A stretch of DNA of 64,000 bases, taken from positions 144,557 through 208,556 of the forward strand of contig CAUWNS010000001.1 in the NCBI GenBank assembly GCA_963560245.1, in the 5' to 3' direction. Position 1 is the stretch's first letter. Each line of letters opens with the position of its first letter. A program made the translations under genes and the position numbers. Source of the stretch: Pseudoruminococcus_B sp937901805 (GTDB taxonomy: Bacteria > Bacillota > Clostridia > Oscillospirales > Ruminococcaceae). Positions 25,619 through 33,799 of the stretch are shown in pieces. The notes under the pieces are model-generated. The model worked only from the letters and a program-made list of their open reading frames with translations. It searched no databases and was not told the DNA's origin.

Positions 25619-26209
25619 ATGAAAGAAATGCTTGTGATCCTGGTCAGCGCAATTTTGACCGACAACTTTGTCCTGTCCAAATTTATGGGCGTATGCCCGT
25701 TCCTCGGCGTCTCGAAAAAGGTAGATTCCTCCATTGGGATGGGAATTGCCGTCACCTTTGTCATGGTGATGGCATCCGCGGTCACCTACCCCATCAATAC
25801 CTATCTGCTTGTCCCCTATGGGTTGGATTATCTGTCCACCATCGCATTCATCCTGGTCATTGCGTCATTGGTACAGTTTGTGGAAATTGTCCTAAAAAAA
25901 TACATCCCTGCGCTTCACAAATCCCTGGGCATTTACCTGCCGCTGATCACCACCAACTGCGCAGTGCTCGGCGTAACCCTGCTGAACGTGGAAAACAGCT
26001 ATGACTTTTTGCAGTCGGTTGTCAATGCCCTTGGCGCAGGGCTTGGATTTTTAATTGCCCTGCTCCTATTTGCAGGCGTACGCCGCAGGATAGAAGGGGC
26101 CGACATCCCCAAAACCTTTCAAGGGCTTCCCATCACCCTGATCGCCGCGTCCATCGTCTCCCTTTCCTTTTTGGGATTCGGCGGCGTTGTCCAGGGATTA
26201 TTCCAGTAA
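25619..26209 (+). CDS. rnfA: Rnf complex subunit A
   Basis: A 196-residue membrane subunit that pairs with RnfE. The motif NFVLSKFMGVCPFLGVSK contains the conserved cysteine, and ITTNCAVLGV supplies the second. The start was placed at the ATG 12 bases after AAAGGGGG; an ATG four codons earlier lies too close to this site. It overlaps the end region of rnfE in sequence context and is tightly coupled to it. Confidence 0.95.
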   Translation: MKEMLVILVSAILTDNFVLSKFMGVCPFLGVSKKVDSSIGMGIAVTFVMVMASAVTYPINTYLLVPYGLDYLSTIAFILVIASLVQFVEIVLKKYIPALHKSLGIYLPLITTNCAVLGVTLLNVENSYDFLQSVVNALGAGLGFLIALLLFAGVRRRIEGADIPKTFQGLPITLIAASIVSLSFLGFGGVVQGLFQ

Positions 26210-26224
26210 AGGAGGAGGGTGCAG

Positions 26225-27016
26225 ATGTTTGAAACAATTGTTCTGCCCGTCCTGATTATCGCGGGAATCGGGCTGATTTTCGGCATTATCCTGGCAGTGG
26301 CCTCCAAAGTGATGGCCGTCCCGGTGGATGAACGCATTACACAGATACGGGAGGTATTACCCGGCGCAAACTGCGGCGCCTGCGGGTTTGCCGGATGCGA
26401 CGACTATGCAAAAGCAGTATGTGAAGGGCGCGCGCCGGCAAACGCCTGTATCCCCGGCGGGGACAAGACGGCGAAAGACGTCGCCGTCATAATGGGAGTG
26501 GAGGCTGCCTCCTCCGTGCCGACGGCGGCATTCCTGGGCTGCCAGGGTACGCATGCCGTCACACGGGACAAATATCTCTATGACGGGATTTCCACCTGCC
26601 GTGCCTGCAATGCCATTACCGCCGGCAAGGGTGCGTGCATATATGGATGTCTCGGTTTTGGGGACTGTATGTCCGTCTGCAAATTTGGGGCAATCAGTCT
26701 GATCGGAGGCATTGCCCATTTCGACAAAGAGCTCTGTACCGGCTGCGGCGCCTGTGAAAAAGCCTGCCCGAAACACCTGATTTCCCTGCTGCCTAAGGAG
26801 ACGAAGGTGTTTGTCTCCTGTTCCAACAGGGACAAAGGCGGCGTAACGCGGACAGTCTGCAAGGCGGGCTGCATCGGGTGCAAAAAGTGCGAGCGCACCT
26901 GCCAATTCGGCGCTATCCGGGTGGAAAACAACCTTGCACGCATTGATCCCCTCAAATGTACGGGCTGCGGAGAGTGCGTCAGCGCCTGTCCAGTTCATGC
27001 GATTACAGAACAATAA
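26225..27016 (+). CDS. rnfB: Rnf complex subunit B
   Basis: A 263-residue iron-sulfur subunit that receives electrons from reduced ferredoxin. An N-terminal membrane anchor is followed by the 4Fe-4S motif NCGACGFAGCDDYAKAV and then several ferredoxin-type clusters (CTGCGACEKACP, CIGCKKCERTC, CTGCGECVSACP). AAAGGAGGAGG sets the ATG. As last gene of the operon it is followed by a strong terminator. The complete Rnf complex would couple ferredoxin oxidation to a Na+ or H+ gradient. Confidence 0.96.
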   Translation: MFETIVLPVLIIAGIGLIFGIILAVASKVMAVPVDERITQIREVLPGANCGACGFAGCDDYAKAVCEGRAPANACIPGGDKTAKDVAVIMGVEAASSVPTAAFLGCQGTHAVTRDKYLYDGISTCRACNAITAGKGACIYGCLGFGDCMSVCKFGAISLIGGIAHFDKELCTGCGACEKACPKHLISLLPKETKVFVSCSNRDKGGVTRTVCKAGCIGCKKCERTCQFGAIRVENNLARIDPLKCTGCGECVSACPVHAITEQ

Positions 27017-27026
27017 AAAAGATTTT

Positions 27027-27059
27027 CCCTTTCCGGGGCTATTCCGGAAAGGGTTTTTT
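27027..27059 (+). terminator. intrinsic terminator of the rnf operon
   Basis: A 10-bp stem (CCCTTTCCGG and complement) with a 7-base loop is followed by TTTTTTC. It separates rnfB from the phage-like cluster. Confidence 0.92.
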
Positions 27060-27078
27060 CTTCCTTATATTTTACCGA

Positions 27079-27189
27079 TTACGGGTAATTATTGGGGGTT
27101 TTTTTGCCGTCAAAATTTTTTTCAGAGAAAAGTTGCAGTATATATTGCAACTTTTTTAAGGTTTTACCCGTAAGTGAAAAGTACTTTTC
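27079..27189 (+). promoter_or_regulatory. leader of the phage-like cluster with nested inverted repeats
   Basis: TTACGGGTAA (27079-27088) and its exact complement TTACCCGTAA (27164-27173) flank a terminator-like hairpin (AAAAGTTGCA and complement, 27128-27155, followed by TT). A 14-base perfect palindrome, GAAAAGTACTTTTC (27176-27189), follows about 45 bases before the terminase start codon. The set suggests a controlled leader, with attenuation or a repressor site, for the whole cluster. No clear -35/-10 pair was found. Confidence 0.5.
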
Positions 27190-27246
27190 CAAAACCAATC
27201 AATGCAGGCTTGTAACCATCCATGGGAAAACGGAGGGAAATCCCGA

Positions 27247-27756
27247 TTGAATATCAAGCGGCTTTCACAAAAAGAAAAAGAACGGCTTTTCTGCCGATAT
27301 TATCTGGCACTGCTCAACCCGGAACTAGCGGCGGAACGCGCCGCCTTGCCAAAACCTGCCCAAAACGGGCCGCTCTTGCTGACTGAAACACGAATCCAGG
27401 CATACCTGAAGGAGCTGGCAGAAAAAAATATGCCGCTTCTGTTTGTTCAGGCAATCCTGGGCTATTACAGGCTGGCGTTTTCCTCTACCCAGGACGCTGT
27501 CCATCTGCTGAATGGCAAATTCGATTCAAAACAGGCAGAACAATTGGATTTATTCAGTGTTTCTGAGATCAAAACCTCTGCTTCTGGCGTGCAGATTAAG
27601 TTTTTCGACCGGCAAAAAGCGCTGGATAAACTCTGTGAACTGACAAAATCCATAAAAGAGGACGGCGGGCAGGCACTCGCAGACGCGTTGTGCGACGCTA
27701 TTCACGAGGGAGCCAAAGCGATTTCCGGGCAGAATGGAGCAAGCCGTGAACAATAG
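27247..27756 (+). CDS. phage-like terminase small subunit
   Basis: A 169-residue protein placed directly before the large terminase. It starts LNIKRLSQKEKERLFCRYYL and has LNPELAAERAAL, an N-terminal helix-turn-helix-like DNA-binding region as in TerS proteins, then a helical middle and the segment SGVQIKFFDRQKALDKLCEL, which recurs in PBSX-type small terminases. It would recognise DNA for packaging and feed it to the motor. The start is a TTG 9 bases after GGAGGG; an ATG 15 codons earlier lacks a site. Its end overlaps the next gene by 23 bases. It is the first gene of the cluster. Confidence 0.75.
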   Translation: MNIKRLSQKEKERLFCRYYLALLNPELAAERAALPKPAQNGPLLLTETRIQAYLKELAEKNMPLLFVQAILGYYRLAFSSTQDAVHLLNGKFDSKQAEQLDLFSVSEIKTSASGVQIKFFDRQKALDKLCELTKSIKEDGGQALADALCDAIHEGAKAISGQNGASREQ

Positions 27757-29014
27757 TTTCCTGCCTTTCTCCGAAAAGCAGCTGCGCGTACTGACCTGGT
27801 GGGATAAAGACAGTCCTGACAGACATAAGGACGCCATCATTTGCGACGGGGCAGTACGCAGCGGAAAAACTTTCTGCATGACGCTGTCCTTCCTGTTATG
27901 GAGCAGCGCCTGTTTTGAAGGGCAGTGTTTTGCGCTGTGTGCAAAGACAATCGCCTCCCTGCGGCGCAACATTCTACATCCCATCCTGCCGCTGCTGCCG
28001 GGACTCGGATTTTCAATCAAAGAATCCATCTCCCATCATCAGCTGGACATCGCCCGGATGGGCAGAACCAACCGCTATTACCTGTTTGGCGGAAAGGATG
28101 AATCCTCTGCCGGGCTTATTCAGGGTATGACGCTCGCCGGTATCCTGCTCGACGAGGCGGCGCTGATGCCCCGTTCCTTTTTGGAACAGGCGGTGGCGCG
28201 CTGCTCCATTCCCGGATCCCGGTTTTGGTTTAACTGCAACCCCGAACACCCATACCACTATTTTTACCGGGAATGGATTTTACAGGCAGAACAAAAGCGG
28301 GCGCTCTATCTCCATTTTACAATGGAGGACAACCCCGCACTTACCAAAGAAATCCGAAGACGGTATGAACAGCTTTACTCCGGAGTGTTCTATGAACGCT
28401 TTATCAAGGGAAACTGGACAAGCGGGGACGGACTCGTTTACCCCATGTTCGACCCGTCCAGGCATGTCTTTTCTTCCGCGCCGGAGCAGATGGAGAAATA
28501 CTATATCTCCATAGACTACGGGACGAGAAACCCAACCTCTTTCGGGCTGTGGGGAAATTCCGGCGGGGTATGGTACCGGCTGAGGGAGTACTACCATGAT
28601 GCACGCAAAAGCGGTCGGATCAAAACAGATTCCGAATATTGCCGCGATCTGCTCGACTTTGCTCGTGGACTCCCCATCCAGGCTGTTATTGCAGATCCCA
28701 GCGCAGCTAGTTTGATGGAATGTATCCGGAGGGAAGGAAAATTCCCCGTCATACCGGCGGAAAACAGCGTTTTGACGGGTATCCGCAAAGTAATGGACGC
28801 GCTGCGAGAAGGGCGCATCAAAATCCATGAAAGCTGTGCAGATACGCTGCGGGAATTCTCCCTCTACCGATGGGAAGACGGTGCAGGAGACCGCGTAAAA
28901 AAGGAAAACGACCATGCCATGGACGATATCCGCTATTTTGTCTCCACCGTTCTTACCCCACAACATACAGGAGGCATGTTTGCCGCCGTATCCCGTTTTT
29001 CGATATCACCATGA
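27734..29014 (+). CDS. phage terminase large subunit (PBSX type)
   Basis: A 426-residue DNA packaging motor. The ATPase domain has Walker A GAVRSGKT (residues about 39-46) and Walker B GILLDEAAL (about 136-144). The nuclease domain begins near residue 257 with SIDYGTRNPT, whose aspartate starts the RNase-H-like catalytic set, followed by IADPSAASL and the later acidic residues MDDIR. Length is normal. The motifs are intact, so it should be able to cut and pump DNA. It is followed by the portal gene after 14 bases. Confidence 0.93.
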   Translation: MEQAVNNSFLPFSEKQLRVLTWWDKDSPDRHKDAIICDGAVRSGKTFCMTLSFLLWSSACFEGQCFALCAKTIASLRRNILHPILPLLPGLGFSIKESISHHQLDIARMGRTNRYYLFGGKDESSAGLIQGMTLAGILLDEAALMPRSFLEQAVARCSIPGSRFWFNCNPEHPYHYFYREWILQAEQKRALYLHFTMEDNPALTKEIRRRYEQLYSGVFYERFIKGNWTSGDGLVYPMFDPSRHVFSSAPEQMEKYYISIDYGTRNPTSFGLWGNSGGVWYRLREYYHDARKSGRIKTDSEYCRDLLDFARGLPIQAVIADPSAASLMECIRREGKFPVIPAENSVLTGIRKVMDALREGRIKIHESCADTLREFSLYRWEDGAGDRVKKENDHAMDDIRYFVSTVLTPQHTGGMFAAVSRFSISP

Positions 29015-29028
29015 AAGGAGGATTTTGA

Positions 29029-30204
29029 TTGCCCCTGTTTTTTTCCAAAAAACAAAAAAGCCATCCTGCCGCCGGAATCCAGAGCACCCAGCGCGGAATT
29101 CCCTGTACATTCCAGGCTCTGGAGAGTTACCAGCCGCTCTGCCCGCAAAAACGCCTGTATGAGCTGATGCGGGAAGCTGTCCCGCTGATTGACGCCTCTC
29201 TCTCTAAAATTATCCGTCTGGTAGGCTCTTTTCAAGTCCAATGTGAAAATAAGCAGGCTGAACGGGCGCTTTCCGATTTTTTGGAGCACATCCCGCTCGG
29301 AACACACCAGTTTGGAATTGACACATTTCTGGGCAGATTCCTGGATTCCCTGCTGACCTATGGAAGTGCGGTCGGGGAAATCCTGTATACGGCGGACGGA
29401 AAATACCCTGCCGCACTGCTCAACCACTCCGTAGACTGTCTGGTATTTTTAAAAAAAGAGAATCCCCTGGACACTGTTATGTGTGCAAATACTGGAAAAG
29501 GGTATCTGCCGGTTCCCCATCCGGAACGCATTTTATACTGTTCTTTGGCCGGACCGGACAGCCGCGGTGAGGGGAAATCCCTTTTGAGCGGACTGGAATT
29601 TGTCTGCGGGACCCTGTTGAAAATTTATCAGAGCATAGGCTCCAATTTTGAAAGAGTAGGCAACGCAAGGTTTGCTGTAACCTATCATCCGCCTGCAGAG
29701 GGATTGGATCCGATCAGTTCCCGATCCATTTCCGAACAGATGGCAAAGGAATGGACGGCCGCCATGCAGGCGACCCGCAACGGTCAAATCCGGGATTTTG
29801 TCGCCGTCGGAGATGTGGATATCAAGACCATCGGCGCGGACACCGGATTGCCCGATACCCAAATCCCTGTCCGTCAGATGCTGGAACAGATTGTTGCAAA
29901 GCTGGGAATCCCTCCATTCCTGCTCGGGCTCAACTGGTCTACAACGGAGAGGATGTCCACCCAGCAGGCCGACATCCTGACAAGCGAGTTACAGTCCTAT
30001 CGGAGAATCCTCTCTCCAATTCTTGCCCGGATCTGCCGTGCTTTTTTACAGAGCCGCGGATTTCCGGATGACTGCTCCATTGTATGGGATACCATCAATT
30101 TACAGGACGAGGTGGAGCGTGCAAAAGCAAAACTTTATACGGCACAGGCCCGGGAACTCGATCCAGCCGTACAACCCCCGCAAAAGGAGGACAGCAATTT
30201 ATGA
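29029..30204 (+). CDS. phage portal protein
   Basis: A 391-residue protein in the normal place after TerL. The middle shows portal-like features: LIDASLSKIIRLVGSF near the start, then LLTYGSAVGEILY, and the clip/stem region KLGIPPFLLGLNWSTTERM. It should form the 12-subunit ring through which DNA enters the capsid. It starts with TTG, 9 bases after AAAGGAGG. Its stop overlaps the next ATG (ATGA). Confidence 0.88.
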   Translation: MPLFFSKKQKSHPAAGIQSTQRGIPCTFQALESYQPLCPQKRLYELMREAVPLIDASLSKIIRLVGSFQVQCENKQAERALSDFLEHIPLGTHQFGIDTFLGRFLDSLLTYGSAVGEILYTADGKYPAALLNHSVDCLVFLKKENPLDTVMCANTGKGYLPVPHPERILYCSLAGPDSRGEGKSLLSGLEFVCGTLLKIYQSIGSNFERVGNARFAVTYHPPAEGLDPISSRSISEQMAKEWTAAMQATRNGQIRDFVAVGDVDIKTIGADTGLPDTQIPVRQMLEQIVAKLGIPPFLLGLNWSTTERMSTQQADILTSELQSYRRILSPILARICRAFLQSRGFPDDCSIVWDTINLQDEVERAKAKLYTAQARELDPAVQPPQKEDSNL

Positions 30205-31196
30205 CCGTAAACACCCAGAAATCCATTCTGCCAAAGCCCATTGCTGAGAAGGATTTGGAGGAGATCAACCGTTTTACACGTTCTCCGCTGAAGGCGGAAG
30301 AGCTCTATACATTCTCCTTAATCCTGTGTGACAATGAAATTGACCGGGATTACGAACGTTTCTCTATCGATGCACTGGAAACCCTGGCCTCCCTTTTTGT
30401 AGGGAAAACCGGGATTTTCGATCATGATCCCAAAGCAGGCAATCAGACAGCACGCATTTATCACACGGAGGTTATACAGGATCGTTCCCGGACAACCAGC
30501 GCCGGAGAACCATACTGTATGCTGACAGCAGACGCATATATGCTCCGAAACCCCAAACACAGAGAACTGATTGCGGAGATTGAAGCCGGAATCAAAAAGG
30601 AAATCAGCATTGGATGCAGCGTGCATTCCGCCGTCTGCTCCATTTGCAAAAAAGACATGCGCCGGGAAGGATGTACCCATCAAAAAGGGAAGTCATACCA
30701 GGTAAACGGCAAACAGGAAACCTGCCATGCTATTTTAAGCGATCCCACCGACGCGTATGAATGGTCCTTTGTGGCAATTCCGGCGCAAAAAAACGCCGGG
30801 GTCTACAAGCAATACCATTTTTCATCCGAACAGGAGCAGCAGCCGGATCTTGCCTCTACGCTCACAAAATTAAAAGGTGCAGCGGGATCGCTCACATTCA
30901 CCCAAGAAGAAACCTCCCTTTTGCGCGGACGAATAACCGCATTGGAAAAACTTGCCCAAGCCGGGGAGGAATACCAAAAAAGCTTACAGCGTGAAATCTT
31001 GGGACTAAATATCCGGGCTGGAAGCGAGATCCCTGCAAAACTGATCCAGGGAATTTTAAAAAAGCTGGATCTGACAGAGCTTCAGGAACTCAAACAATCC
31101 CTGGAAACCAGGATTGCAGCCCATACATCCGGTATTTCCCAGCTGCTTCCGCCCGAACGCAGCACTGGACAAGACAACCATTTTTTTAAATTATAG
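30201..31196 (+). CDS. prohead protease-like protein with cysteine-rich insert and helical tail
   Basis: A 331-residue protein between portal and capsid genes, the position of the prohead protease. GIFDHDPKA (a possible catalytic histidine) and KKEISIGCSVHS (a possible serine) fit the herpes-virus/HK97-type protease pattern, and YEWSFVAIPAQKNAGV is a family-typical stretch. Between them CSICKKDMRREGCTH looks like a small zinc site. Residues about 240-310 are helical and may be a built-in scaffold. Assignment rests on position and motif shape. It overlaps the portal gene by 4 bases. Confidence 0.7.
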   Translation: MTVNTQKSILPKPIAEKDLEEINRFTRSPLKAEELYTFSLILCDNEIDRDYERFSIDALETLASLFVGKTGIFDHDPKAGNQTARIYHTEVIQDRSRTTSAGEPYCMLTADAYMLRNPKHRELIAEIEAGIKKEISIGCSVHSAVCSICKKDMRREGCTHQKGKSYQVNGKQETCHAILSDPTDAYEWSFVAIPAQKNAGVYKQYHFSSEQEQQPDLASTLTKLKGAAGSLTFTQEETSLLRGRITALEKLAQAGEEYQKSLQREILGLNIRAGSEIPAKLIQGILKKLDLTELQELKQSLETRIAAHTSGISQLLPPERSTGQDNHFFKL

Positions 31197-31207
31197 GAGG
31201 CCGCAGA

Positions 31208-31564
31208 ATGAATATCGATTTTTATGCAGTTTCACAAAAACACCTCACCTTTTTGGCTGAGGAAGGCGTTGTCCCAGGAGTATTTGTCAAACTGAGCGCC
31301 AATGCAACAGTTGCCCCCTGCGCTGCAGGAGATACTCCCATTGGCATTTGCACTTCCAGCGAGGGGGACTGCGCCAGTATCCAGTTGGAAGGGCACTGCA
31401 AAATCACCTACACCCTTCCCGAAGAAGCCCAGGTGACATTGGGATACCAGACCTTTGTATGTTCAGACTCAGCTACCCTCAAACCGGGCGCTGTTGGCAG
31501 AGAAGTGCTGGTTCTTTCGCTGAATGCGGAAAACGAGAAAAAAACCGCAGAAATTCTGCTGTAA
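31208..31564 (+). CDS. small capsid-associated (decoration-like) protein
   Basis: A 118-residue, beta-rich protein just before the major capsid gene, starting MNIDFYAVSQKHLTFLAEEG. Its position and size fit a head decoration or stabilising protein as in many siphophage and myophage operons. The segment GDTPIGICTSSEGDCASIQL and the regular GY/GH turns suggest a barrel. No certain family match could be made by eye. GGAGG precedes the ATG. Confidence 0.6.
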   Translation: MNIDFYAVSQKHLTFLAEEGVVPGVFVKLSANATVAPCAAGDTPIGICTSSEGDCASIQLEGHCKITYTLPEEAQVTLGYQTFVCSDSATLKPGAVGREVLVLSLNAENEKKTAEILL

Positions 31565-31574
31565 GGAGGCAAAA

Positions 31575-32585
31575 ATGATGGCATTCTATGATTCTATTAA
31601 TCTGGAAAAGGGCATGTACCATGTTGCAGGGAAAAATTTCACAGAGGTCCTGGAGGGATTGGACAGTTCAGAAAACTATAAAGGCACCCCATTAGAAGGG
31701 CTGGACGCTTATGAACGTCAGCTCAAACGCTTTGATATCCGGGTAAGCGGCCCGAAATCCGATGTAGTAGAAAAATTTTTTTCTACCACGGATTCCGCCG
31801 CCTTATTTCCCGAGTATGTCTCCCGCTCTGTCCGCCAGGGTATGGAAGAGGCAAACCTGCTCGACAGTGTGACAGCATGCAGGACAAACATTGAAAGCAT
31901 GGACTACCGCTCGCTTGCCTGCGACATGGCGGCAGAGCATAAACAGCTTGCCCGGGTAGCTGAGGGGACGGAGATCCCTCAGATTCCCATTTATTTGCAG
32001 GAAAACCTGGTCCGTCTGAAAAAACGGGGACGGATGCTGGTTTCCTCTTATGAGGCAGTACGATTCCAGCGCATTGACCTGTTCACGGTTATGCTCAGGC
32101 AGATCGGCGCCTATCTCGCCGCCACCCAGCTTGCCGATGCAGTGGATGTTTTGATAAACGGTGATGGCAATGACAACGCTGCGGCGAAAATCTCCCTTTC
32201 GGAGGCTGGAATCCCAACCTATACGGAACTGCTGAAACTCTGGGACGCGCTCGATCCCTATGAGCTCAACACTTTGCTGGCCTCCCCCGACATGGTGATG
32301 AAGCTGCTGGAACTCAGCGATTTTAAAGACCCCCTGACCGGATTGCATTTCCAGACCACTGGAAAACTCAACACTCCGCTTGGCGCACAGCTGTGCAAAA
32401 TCCGTTCTATGCCGGAGAAAACGATCCTGGGATTGGATCGCAGATGCGCGCTGGAAATGGTAGTTGCCAATGACTTGACCGTAGATTATGACAAGCTGAT
32501 TGATCGGCAGCTGGAACGCGCCAGCGTAACCAGCATCTACGGATTTGCAAAAATATTCCAGGGAGCCAGCGTCTGTCTGGCATAA
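31575..32585 (+). CDS. major capsid protein (HK97-fold, likely)
   Basis: A 336-residue protein in the place of the major capsid protein. The N-terminal about 60 residues are separated from the core by a hydrophilic stretch, as in HK97-type proteins. The core has ATQLADAVDVLINGDGND and MPEKTILGLDRRCALEMV, a pattern seen in PBSX XkdG-like capsids (the peripheral and axial domain regions). AAGGAGG lies 5-8 bases upstream of two adjacent ATG codons; the first was chosen. The gene is intact, so full heads should be possible. Confidence 0.82.
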   Translation: MMAFYDSINLEKGMYHVAGKNFTEVLEGLDSSENYKGTPLEGLDAYERQLKRFDIRVSGPKSDVVEKFFSTTDSAALFPEYVSRSVRQGMEEANLLDSVTACRTNIESMDYRSLACDMAAEHKQLARVAEGTEIPQIPIYLQENLVRLKKRGRMLVSSYEAVRFQRIDLFTVMLRQIGAYLAATQLADAVDVLINGDGNDNAAAKISLSEAGIPTYTELLKLWDALDPYELNTLLASPDMVMKLLELSDFKDPLTGLHFQTTGKLNTPLGAQLCKIRSMPEKTILGLDRRCALEMVVANDLTVDYDKLIDRQLERASVTSIYGFAKIFQGASVCLA

Positions 32586-32605
32586 TTCAAAAAAGGAGGG
32601 ATTGG

Positions 32606-32974
32606 ATGATCACCGCACAACAAGTGCTGGAAAAATTTTGTCTGCTGGCAGGGCTCACTCTGGACAGATCCGAACAATGGCTGCCCCTCTGTCAGCTTGG
32701 GATAGACGAGTTATCCGGCATAGCTGCCTTTCCGGAAAACCCTTCGGAAGCGGATAAAAATAAACTGCTCTTTGCCTGTGCGGGGTGCGCCCTCCTGCGA
32801 TATGCACTTTCCGAACAGACAGGGGCAGGCGGAAATTTTAAAACGCCGGAACTTTCCAGAAACAGTTCCGGCTATCCCATCGACGCGGCAAGAGAGCTGC
32901 GCCGCGATTTGTTGGAAGCCGCCGCAGAGTGTCTGGGGCTGCATTCCAGCGTACTGAAAAGGACGGTGGGATAA
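32606..32974 (+). CDS. head-tail connector (adaptor-like) protein
   Basis: A 122-residue helical protein after the capsid gene, at the place of gp6/XkdH-like adaptors that sit under the portal. It begins MITAQQVLEKFCLLAGLTL and ends in an arginine-rich helical stretch (AARELRRDLLEAAAECLGL). GGAGG sets the start. Its stop overlaps the next ATG by one base. The call is based mainly on position, size and helix pattern. Confidence 0.65.
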   Translation: MITAQQVLEKFCLLAGLTLDRSEQWLPLCQLGIDELSGIAAFPENPSEADKNKLLFACAGCALLRYALSEQTGAGGNFKTPELSRNSSGYPIDAARELRRDLLEAAAECLGLHSSVLKRTVG

Positions 32975-33324
32975 TGTCAATTGCCCATGCCGTTCATTCA
33001 CTGATTGAAAAATACGGAAGTGCAGTTACTGTGAGATCGCGGACAGGCGGCAAACAGGCCCAAATTATGGGAATTCTTCAAAACGATACCGAAAAAAACC
33101 TGCGCCACTCCTTTTCCTATACCCTGCGAGGGAGCTCTTCCGGGAGGCTGCATGTTTTCATCGGCACCCCGGAAATCCCCTTTGAGCTGGATGACGGCGC
33201 ACAAATACAAAAACAAGATAAATTCTACCAACTCCTTGCACACCGCTATTTTTATGAAAAGGAAACCCCTGTCTATCTCTATGCGTTGCTGGAAGAAGAG
33301 GTGAAAGAAGACGAACTCCTTTGA
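32974..33324 (+). CDS. head closure / tail completion-like protein
   Basis: A 116-residue protein following the connector, in the position of XkdI-like head completion proteins. The sequence AVTVRSRTGGKQAQIMGILQ followed by strands and LLAHRYFYEKETPVYLYALL suggests a small beta-barrel. It ends GAA-GAC-GAA-CTC-CTT-TGA. This stop lies at the exact point where the next reading frame, which has no start codon, becomes joinable by a +1 shift. The first codon overlaps the stop of the gene before. Confidence 0.65.
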   Translation: MSIAHAVHSLIEKYGSAVTVRSRTGGKQAQIMGILQNDTEKNLRHSFSYTLRGSSSGRLHVFIGTPEIPFELDDGAQIQKQDKFYQLLAHRYFYEKETPVYLYALLEEEVKEDELL

Positions 33325-33796
33325 AAAATTATCCAAACAGATACAGGCAGTTTTACAAAAAAGCCCTTTCCTGAAGGAAATCCGAATAAATTCTGCTTTT
33401 CCTCCACAGAAACGACCATTCCCCCTACGCGCCCCCTGCATCTGTCTTTCCATTCAGGAAATCACTGTTGAACAGGGCGGGCTTGGAGGCATAATTTCGG
33501 GTTCAAAGAGCGGCGCCGCTTTTGGACAGCGGTGCCTGCTCGATTTTTCTCTGGATATCCTATGCCCGCTGTCTGCCGGTGCAGACAGCTGCCAGGAAAT
33601 TTTCTCCAAACTCTGTCAGGCTGTTTTTGTCGAGGGGATTCCCCCGCTCAAGGCTATCCGGCTGGAGGCATCCTCTCCCAGATACAGCAGGGAAAACGAC
33701 TGCTTTATGCAAAAATCCATCCTGCGCACCACAGTCCTGATGACAACGGAAGAAGAAGGGCTTACAATTACTGATTTTACCGTTAGGAGGGCATAG
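33323..33796 (+). CDS. tail terminator-like protein without a normal start codon
   Basis: An uninterrupted frame runs from 33305 to the TAG at 33796 and encodes about 157 residues beginning EKLSKQIQAVLQKSPFLKEI and ending TITDFTVRRA. The last part (SILRTTVLMTTEEEGLTITD) resembles the closing strands of phage tail terminator or XkdJ-like proteins. The frame has no ATG, GTG or TTG before residue 129. It can be reached by a +1 shift at CTT-TGA of the gene before, as in prfB. It can also be reached by one extra A in the GAAAAATT run, which would give TTG-AAA-AAA as a start overlapping the stop. It was found only by reading the frame. Confidence 0.7.
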   Translation, partial: EKLSKQIQAVLQKSPFLKEIRINSAFPPQKRPFPLRAPCICLSIQEITVEQGGLGGIISGSKSGAAFGQRCLLDFSLDILCPLSAGADSCQEIFSKLCQAVFVEGIPPLKAIRLEASSPRYSRENDCFMQKSILRTTVLMTTEEEGLTITDFTVRRA

Positions 33797-33799
33797 CTT

